Shown here one piece after another: positions 56,530-64,000 of a DNA stretch of 64,000 nucleotides. Both the position numbers and the translations under genes were made by a program. Within the stretch, counting starts at the first letter, position 1; every line of letters starts with the position of its first letter. The stretch is from Prillingera fragicola (taxonomy: Eukaryota; Basidiomycota; Tremellomycetes; Trichosporonales; Trichosporonaceae), in NCBI GenBank assembly GCA_002335605.1, contig BEDY01000003.1, forward strand, positions 1,240,001-1,304,000, read 5' to 3'. Under the pieces are notes generated by a model that worked only from the letters and a program-made list of their open reading frames with translations, was not told the DNA's origin and searched no databases.

Positions 56530-58822
56530 GGTGGCTAGTGGAGACAAGTGGTGGTCGTGTATGGGTGTGTAAGAGGGTGTGGCCTGGTCGAGGTAGAGCC
56601 AAGAGACGACGGACCGGTGTGAGAACGAGGTATGAGTGGTGGGTGGATGTTTTGACTGAAGGGGGTTGATTAAAACATGTTTGGCGAGAGAGTAGAGATG
56701 GGGTGGAACTGCGAGCCTAGGGTGGCAAACGAGTTGTGGTGGGTGTGGGAGGAGTGGTGAATGATGCTGTTGAAGAGGGAAGCAGAGAGCAAGAAGCAGT
56801 AGTGGTTGCTGCTGCTGCAATATTTGGTGGCAAGAATGCTGACAGATATCGAGCACAAGACCACTTCGACAGGTCCGAGCCGGGCTTCCTCCCACCCAAA
56901 AAATACTCCCGCCCCAGCCCTGCCCCAGCCAACCGCCCAGTAGCTGCTCTTGTCAGGAACATTTTCAAGGGCATTGCTGTCGTCTCTCCCTGCCCCTTGG
57001 GAGGCACAACAGTCTACAAGGGGGAGGCAGTGAACAGCGGGGGGAGCAGCGAGGGGGAGCAGGGGGGCAGCAGCAGAAGCGCTGATTGGACACACCCCAG
57101 TAATGGTAGAGGCAATTATCATCCACCCACCCACGACTCCCTGATACGCCACAATGGAAAAAATGGGTGACCACATGGGGTCCTGATGCCGTAGAGAACC
57201 ACCTCTTGCTTGTTCTGCTCGTCGGCACTCCCTCGGCATCCTCTGCCGCGGCTTCTGCTGTTGCTGCTGCCTGCGCTCTCTAGACCGGCAAATCTCCTGC
57301 CCACGTCCTATAGTCCTGAGCAATGACATCGACCCAGTCCGCCGTGGAAGCGTGGATTCGTGAGCCCACCCCAGAGTGTATTCTGGGAAACGAATGCATG
57401 CGCGGTCCGCTCCACACTCATGTACGACGAGCGACGAGCTGATTTGCCGGGCACACTACCGCCGTGTCGTCGTCGCACCTGCCCCCAACCCCCAACGACT
57501 GTACAGGAACAGATGGAACGACAGACACGGCCGAGTGACATGTCCCACCGGTCCTGAAGCGTCGGTGGTTGGCGCCGTGCAGTCGGACGGGGATGCACCG
57601 CTGTGCGTCACCGAGCTGCAACGGCTACCCCTCTGTCTCTGCGTGCGTTCCATCGGACGCCGACCAGTGGCCTCGGGGCCGTCACTCGCCTCTCCCAATG
57701 TGCACTCGCGGCGTGATTGTGCATGCTGCATGCATGCAAACCCGGACAGACTTCCCCACATGTTTACGCTGAATGGAAAATTCACAGCCGCCCTGGATTC
57801 GAATGTCACCTCGTCCCATGCCTCCATGTCTGCGCCATTCGGAACGCTAAGGAATGCGTTGCCCCGTTCCCAAGCATGCTAGCTGTAGAGGTGATTCACA
57901 CGGCGCGCTGGGAGTCGCAACCTGCCAAGACTAGCCGCGCGTGGAGCGAGTACAGCAGCCATGGTGGTGGCTTTTGCCGCCCAGCGAGTGCTGCCGGCTC
58001 CGAACGCCGAGCCGGTATGTGCCGAGTGTCTTGGCTGTTCCCACCCAGCTGTTGGCAGCTTGCGGCGCACACTGACACGGTCTTGTGTCGCGCGGGACAA
58101 TGCCGCATCGTACGGTGCATAGGTGTGTGGGGATGGAGGCGGGTCTAGCTCGGCGCAAGCAAGGCCAGCAAAGGCTCGTCGCGAGCTCGTCCTAGCACCA
58201 CTGTGTGGGAGGGGCGACAGTGGCACCTCTCCCTACCAAAGCCGCCTGATCCAGTGACCTGGCGTAGCTGGCCTAGCGATGCACATAAGGCAACAGCCAT
58301 TCTACCACGCTAAACCGTGGCCTCTCTGTGATCTGTGTGACGCAACCTGGTAAGAACTGACACCAAGAGCGCATGAAACATGCCTCGGACGTCGTGGACG
58401 CGCGCTCCACAGTGTCAGGCAGGTAGCAGCAACGTAGCCTCCGTCACCGTTTAGGCGTCAGGACGATCCAGGAGGCGCAGGCTTCAGGAGGATTAAGCAC
58501 TACCCTCAACAGTGACTAATGTCCTGAAGAACTGAATCTGTGTTCTAATCCCTTTGGCCTCTGGCCCTTTGCGAACTCGCCAACCTCGAAACTGTGCGGG
58601 CAACTCTGATTCGGCCAGCGCCGTTGCGAACATTACATTGCTTTGCAAAGTGGCGCCTGGCGACGATGATGTTGCTGAACGCCACAAACCTCACCCATGC
58701 CAGCCCACTTAGGTCCAATTACTTTTAACGAGGTCACGCGCAGCTGGCTTGAACGCCATTCAAGAGCAAGCCCACCTACTGGCCTTGCGGATTGGTTGAG
58801 GCGTGGAAAGGCTACCCACACG

Positions 58823-58857
58823 ACTTGTGCGTGGGTCAACACTACTTGTGCGTGGGT
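58823..58857. repeat. Direct repeat ACTTGTGCGTGGGT, two copies
   Basis: Copies at 58823-58836 and 58844-58857, exactly 21 bp apart, about two helical turns. No gene is linked. Confidence 0.8.
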
Positions 58858-60231
58858 TGGTGACACGGCATGCGGTGGGATCTGAGCTAGGTGGCGTTTT
58901 TGGTCTCAGAGCCAGAGTCCACATCCGAGCATCGCTGTTGTCGCACATGTTCGTCAGTCGTGCTTGGCCCAAGTATCCATAGACGGTGGCACTGCAGAGA
59001 CACCACGAGGACGCGCAGCAGGACTCGCTAAAGTGTGGCCGTGTCGAGGAAATTGCTCGCAACACGCCATGCCTTTCTAGGACACATGGAGCTCGCTCGC
59101 TTGGGTTTATTCTCGCGCAGCTGGGGCTCGCCGCTCTACGGGTATCCGCGCCTGTGGCATGGACAGGCGATAGTGGCGCGGCGGTGTGGGCGTGGATGTA
59201 CTGCGTGACAGGCGGCGGGTGACGCCGTTGAGCCTGACTTTGACTCGCGCTCTTCAGCCACGTTGCGTCGTGCACAAGCATGACGAGACATGGGCAGACC
59301 ACTTTGTTCCATGTTATTTCCCAGCAATGATGCGCGGTCCGTTTCGATGTCCAATGGGTCTGCTCGGCGCCCGTCCTCATGAGTTCCCATCCGCGGCGGT
59401 TCAGTACGCATTACCCGGGCCATTAACCATGAGGGCACGAGTTGGCGAAGCGACACACACGAGTCAACAGTGACCAAAGGAACCGTACACTCTTTCGCCT
59501 CGGCCGTGAGCTCATCCAAACACACTTGACCGTATACGCCCCACATGTATTCCATCAGCGCAGTCGCGGGTACGAGTTCTCTTTGTACAAGAATCCAGAA
59601 CTGGACGTGCTCGAGGCTGCGGTTGTGTCTCCGTCGCCGAATGCGGGCACACTTGGTCTCCATGGGATGCTCGAGTCTGTTCATCAGCATGCATTGACAG
59701 CACGGCTTGTCACTGGGAGCCGTCTTGGACAGTGACACAGTGACTCAGTGCCACTGCACGCAGGAGACGCAAAGTCGTCCAACGTGGGACCCGACGGCCG
59801 ACAAGCCGGGCACGAGCACGGCCACGCCACTGGCCACCATCGACACGGTCCCCACCACCAAACAACCAGCCACGAGCAACGACGAGTACGCCTCAGTCAT
59901 CGGCAGGAACATGCAAGGTAAACAAAAGCTAAGCGCTCAAGCGGCCATGTCCACCGCAAGACTCGAGCGCAAGGATCCCGAATGAGACTCTACTTGGGTG
60001 CAAGAATCCGGAATGTCTTTTGCGGAATGCCCAACCCACAACTGTAATCCAGACTTAGCCCCGGCCGGCTGTAAGACTCAAAACAAGGCCACAGATCCCC
60101 CAAACTTGAGAGAGAGATAAGCCTCTTTGAGTCGTAGTGGTCGTGAGAGTTTTGGGCGAGGGCGAGGTACAGGCCCCGGTCTCTAGGTCCAGGTCCAGGT
60201 CCCAGGGCGGACGGATCTAGACGTGTCGTGC

Positions 60232-60264
60232 GTCTGGCATGTCTGGCAAGTCTGGCATGTCTGG
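60232..60264. repeat. Tandem 9-mer GTCTGGCAT
   Basis: Copies at 60232, 60241 (last base changed), 60250 and a partial one at 60259. A neighbouring AGGTCC repeat (three copies) lies at 60185-60202. Confidence 0.8.
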
Positions 60265-60785
60265 TCTGCGCATGGCTTGACCACGCTGCGATTTGCTGTG
60301 TTGATGGGGTTGATGGATAGCTCACTCACTCGTCAATTTCCCAGCTACGAGTCGCTGGAGGTGGGATCCAAGGCGCCCTGCCCCGGGAGGGACACCGGGC
60401 CGGCGGGAGACGGGTTCCAGCGCTAGCTTACCTGACGTCGCAGCTGTTTCATGAGCTCAATGTTACCTGTTTCAAGGTACTCGAGGAGGCTTATCCGAGA
60501 AATCGGTCCGTCGGCTGATAGCCCTGCGTGTGCCTTTCTCCTCATCAGTGTCTAGTGTAGACTGATCAGTGATCGGGAAGAAGGAAAACAGACATGCTGC
60601 ATAAACTACCAGCGCTGGCCAGCTCTACAGCGACGAATCCTCCCCAACGGGCCACTTCTGGCCGCTCCCCACCCGCTCACTCCCAAAGACATCGGCGAGG
60701 TGCGGGACCCCGGCGCGTCGCAGCTCCTCCAAAGGAGACTGCTACCTCACGGAGAGGCACACGGCGTGCCCGCCCCTGTCCGCCG

Positions 60786-63700
60786 CTACTCGACGAGCAC
60801 GCTCGGCCCGTCCATCAAGTGCCTTGCACCGAGAACGCGCCTGGCGAGTGCCCCGACGTTGGCGTCGGCAATGACGACGTCGGTGGACAATTCCACGTCA
60901 TACGCCCACTCGACGAGCTGCGTGATTCGCTTGGCCTGGGACTCGTCCATGATGACAAAGTCGTCGGCGTCGACCGTCTCGCCGTCGTCGCCCGGGTGGA
61001 CTTCTGTGAGCGGCGTCCCTGGGTCCGGACTGGGGGCGTCGGCGAGGTGCTCGGCGAGCTCGGCAAACGGCGACGCGGGGTCGAGTGGCGTGGGCGTCGA
61101 GAAGCCCGAGGCTGAGCGCGACAGTGACGCGGCGCTCGCCAAACGCCCAGTCGCTTGTGCGAGAGGCATGACCGGGTCACCGGCGATGCTGCTGGGAGTG
61201 TTGTTGCCCGCGCTCGAGGCGTGGCTCGACGACATGCTGCGGTTGTTACGCTTGATGCCGGCGGCAAGCTGGCGTGCCGAGCGGGGCACGAGCGAGACCT
61301 TGGAGTCGAGCGCGAGGCACACAAAGTTGAGGAGCGAGTCGTGCACCTCGCGGTACGACGCAGTCTCGGGGTGCGCAGGCTTGTCGACGTAGATCTCCAC
61401 GGGCGAGATGACAGACATGACATTGTGCTTGCCGTCGTGGTGGTACCGGAGCTCGTACTGCCCCGGAGCCCAGGGGAGACGGTTACCACGGAAGGTGCAG
61501 ATGCCAGCGTCGCCCTGCGACACCTGCTCCTCGGGAAGAATAGGCGCCTGGTCGTCGCCGTTGTACTCTTCCTCGAAGATGGGCACCCACTTGCCCATCG
61601 AGGAGATCTTGGTGATCAGCTTGGACTTGCAAGAGCCGACGCGGTAGATGCCTATCCAGTCCTTGCGCGAGTGGTTGGACGGCGCAGTCCAGGAAACGCG
61701 AATAGGCTGGCCAACGTGGTAGCGAGGGACGGGGGCGGACGACGAAGTCGGGAGGGTGATCGAGTAGCGCGAAGTGTCATAGTCTGAAATGTCCTTGGCA
61801 ACGCGCGTGATGGTTAGCTGCTCGCGCGACGACTGGATCAAGTTCTTGGTGTCGTTGGCAAGCTCGGAAAGACGAGGGCGGGCCTGCTCGATAAAGTCCC
61901 CCATGGCGGCGGTAACCTTGGACTCGACCTTGTCCAACGAGTCGCGGACCTCGTGAACGTAGCGCTTGACCTCGGAAATGCTCTTCTTGTTGACCAGGTT
62001 GCTCTTGCCGGCCATGGTCTTGACAGTCTTGGTGAGACCGCCGTCCTTGCGGAGGCGGTCGCCGTAAAGGCGCTCCATGTGGGGTTGCTCGACAAACGAG
62101 AGGAACCACCAGTGACTGAGGTGCGAGAACACGGCGAGGGCAGTGACAAGAACCGAGTTGGACATGAGGGCGAGACCCAGGAACGCGGCGCCGCCCAGAG
62201 TACGCTCGGGGTTGTTGAGGAAACGGTAAATGCCGTGATAGGCAAGGCGGGCGGGGACGAGCTCGATGAGGAAAAAGTCCGAGTAAAACCATCCAAAGTC
62301 ACCAAGGACCTCGTAAGCCGAAGTGGCCGACCAGACGTGGAGAGCGATCAGCAAGAGACCAAGGACGTGGCGCAGAATGGTGCCGCTGACGGTCCAATCC
62401 GAGGGCAGGTGGTAAGTCTTCCAGGCCAGGCCGGCAAACGAGACATAGGTCATGACGAGCGAAATGTTGTAAACCGTTTGCCAGTTGGAAAAGGCTTCCT
62501 CGGTTGCACGGCGCACCACACTCTTGTCCGCGCTCGTCTCCTCGTCCTCTGCAATGACATCCTCGCCAGGGTAAGGGTAGTTGTTGAGGTAGTGACGCAC
62601 GAGCCACTTGGTCTTGGACTGCGCGCGGAGGAGGAGACCGATACCGTACGAGTGGAACAGACGCCAAGAGAGCGCGTGCAAAAAGTGTGCACAGAGGCCA
62701 ACGTTCAAGGGGAGGGCAGGCACAAGTGAGAAGACGGCGTAGGCGGTGAGAAGAACGAGGGAAAAGTCGGTCGCACTGGGTTGTCAGTTTGCATCACGCA
62801 TAAGCGAGCTTACCGGAAGGGGTCGATGCGGGAGAAAACCACCGCTGGCTTGCGGAAGAAGCGGTGGGTGAGGTCGTGCATCGTCGTGCTCATGGCGCGC
62901 GAGCGGCGACGCGAGTGGAACGCAGGGATGCCAGTCGAGTACGAGCTGTCGGAGCGAATACGCACGGCAGGTTCGTGCTGCTTGGGGAGCTCGGGAACCT
63001 CAGGCTCGGTCTCAGTCTCGCCCTCGGTGGCCGCGGGCGTGTAGATCTCGGGGTGGAGGCCAAAGTTGGGCTCGACGGTGGTAACCGACACAGCGTGCTC
63101 ATCGATATCGTTCGATGCGGTAGACGTTGGAGCAGCGAGGTCGAGAGGGATGCGCGCGGCGATCGGCTTCTTGGCTCCACCGTAGGTTCGATCGATGTGG
63201 GGGTTCTCAAACCACAGAAGGAAGGCAAACTGGGCGGCGTGGGCGGCGAGGGAAACAAAGAGGACGGCGTACGATCCAACGACTGACGTTAGCAATGTCC
63301 TGTCACAGTTGTCTCACCAATGGAGAGGCCATAGTATCCCGCATAGCCGACAGAGTACATCGGATGAGGGGCAATCTCGTAGACGCCGTCAAAGACGAGG
63401 TCGTGCTTCATGACCATGAGCCAGAAGGCGTCTCCCCAGTACCAGGCATAGTCCTTGACGACACGGTGCGCGTCAATCTTGACCCAGAGGTTGAAGACGA
63501 TCAGCGACCATCCGAGGATCCAGCGGAGCGTGTGGCCGACCACGCCCTGGCTGGCAGGCCAGTTGAGGTTGGCCCAAGCGAAGAGCGAGTATGAAACAAA
63601 GTCGCTAGAGGTCAGCGCAGCTCGCAAGTGGGAGCCTACTTGAGGAGAACAATGTCGACGAGCTGACGGAAGATGAGCCACGAGTTGTACTCCTGGGGAA

Positions 63701-64000
63701 CAGACTCCCATGTGTATCCGGCGCCCATCTTCATCTCGAGCTCGCGCTTCCACCAGCGAGCCCAGGCGCGACCCTCGTCACCGCCAGACTCCGAGTTGAC
63801 GTCGAGCCAGCCCATACGGCGAAGTTCACGAACGACCCATTTGGTCTCACTCTGCCGACGGAGGATCCACGCAAAGCCAAAGTCATAGGCGCCGCGCCAA
63901 AAGGCAAAGTAGATGAGGAAAAAGGCCGAACGGAGCGTCGGGTAGCCGGCGAGCAGGAAAAAGAGGACTGGCTGAGCGACAAGCGAAAAGGTGGTCCAGC
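60786..64000 (-). CDS. CHO2: Phosphatidylethanolamine N-methyltransferase, N-terminus cut by the window edge
   Basis: ER membrane enzyme for the first S-adenosylmethionine-dependent methylation of phosphatidylethanolamine on the way to phosphatidylcholine. Exons within the window: 64000-63640, 63604-63318, 63282-62814 and 62775-60786, with introns of 35-40 nt and consistent phases. The first exon is open at base 64000, so the start is outside. The protein shows the duplicated methyltransferase core: [18 protein letters not shown] with [19 protein letters not shown] in the first copy, and [18 protein letters not shown] with [13 protein letters not shown] in the second. A Ser/Glu-rich spacer (about 63200-62900) separates membrane blocks. 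The C-terminal soluble part has a beta-sandwich-like [16 protein letters not shown] / DWIGIYRVG segment and [22 protein letters not shown] end. All landmarks fit CHO2 rather than OPI3. Confidence 0.95.

Larger units (their letters stand above)
56530..60785. other. Long gene-poor region
   Basis: About 4.3 kb. Bases 56530-57300 are the leader and promoter side of the 55018-56529 gene, with CT-rich minus-strand sequence. From 57300 to 60590 no frame has domain support; the longest (59136-59738, minus) lacks motifs and overlaps another open frame. Direct repeats lie at 58823-58857 and 60232-60264. Bases 60590-60785 are the 3' flank of CHO2. Confidence 0.5.

Noticed and set aside
59136..59738. Minus-strand open frame of 200 codons
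   Set aside because: No domain signature, overlapping another open frame at 58760-59380, and no recognisable splice or promoter context.
60594..62729. Plus-strand frames of up to 258 codons inside CHO2
   Set aside because: Antisense shadows of a well-conserved coding sequence.

Overview
The window is nuclear DNA of a basidiomycete yeast, most likely a tremellomycete. Genes are split by many short introns (mostly 35-65 nt) with a CTGAC or CTGAT branch site close to the acceptor. Supporting genes are a CAP59/CMT1-type glycosyltransferase of the capsule-associated family, a single BUB1/MAD3 fusion kinase, CUL4, AVL9, CHO2, an AP180-type endocytic adaptor and two Zn2Cys6 regulators. Nothing prokaryotic, viral or CRISPR-like was seen. 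Trichosporonales is a guess from gene content and GC bias, not a demonstrated placement.

Layout. 1-4034: phosphoketolase (runs off the left edge) and a small GFA/CENP-V-type protein, both on the minus strand. 5946-16077: an accessory-looking block with an MFS sugar transporter (+), a D-2-hydroxyacid dehydrogenase (-), an intron-containing tRNA-Gln(CUG) (-), an APC-superfamily permease (-), an unresolved possible membrane-protein gene (-) and a 14-exon Zn2Cys6 activator (-). 16721-23205: the AP180/YAP180-like adaptor and the CAP59-like glycosyltransferase (-). 27087-41720: a compact plus-strand run of housekeeping genes: an unknown type II membrane protein, CUL4, BUB1, AVL9 and a mitochondrial rhomboid protease. 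41846-48914: a second Zn2Cys6 regulator, a membrane protein of a fungal domain-of-unknown-function family and an unknown soluble protein (-). 50173-52824: a tandem group of two clear and one fragmentary copies of a small, Cys- and sequon-rich protein with a hydrophobic C-terminal tail (-). 55018-56529: a disordered protein of unknown function. 60786-64000: CHO2, cut by the right edge. Long gene-poor stretches lie at 4.0-5.9, 23.2-27.1, 52.8-55.0 and 56.5-60.8 kb.

How the genes may work together. The 5.9-16 kb block (transporter, oxidoreductase, permease, regulator) looks like a nutrient-use neighbourhood, but its substrate cannot be read from sequence. CUL4 and BUB1 are adjacent, same-strand and 198 bp apart. 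The most unusual items are the 50-53 kb tandem family, a 29-bp duplicated TGTACA-rich element beside it, fifteen Ark/Prk-kinase-type motifs and an 8-nt micro-exon in the AP180-like gene, and a run of DEN/NEN tetrapeptides in BUB1. Exon boundaries were assigned by eye from GT/AG, branch site and reading phase, and were checked for phase consistency where coordinates are given.
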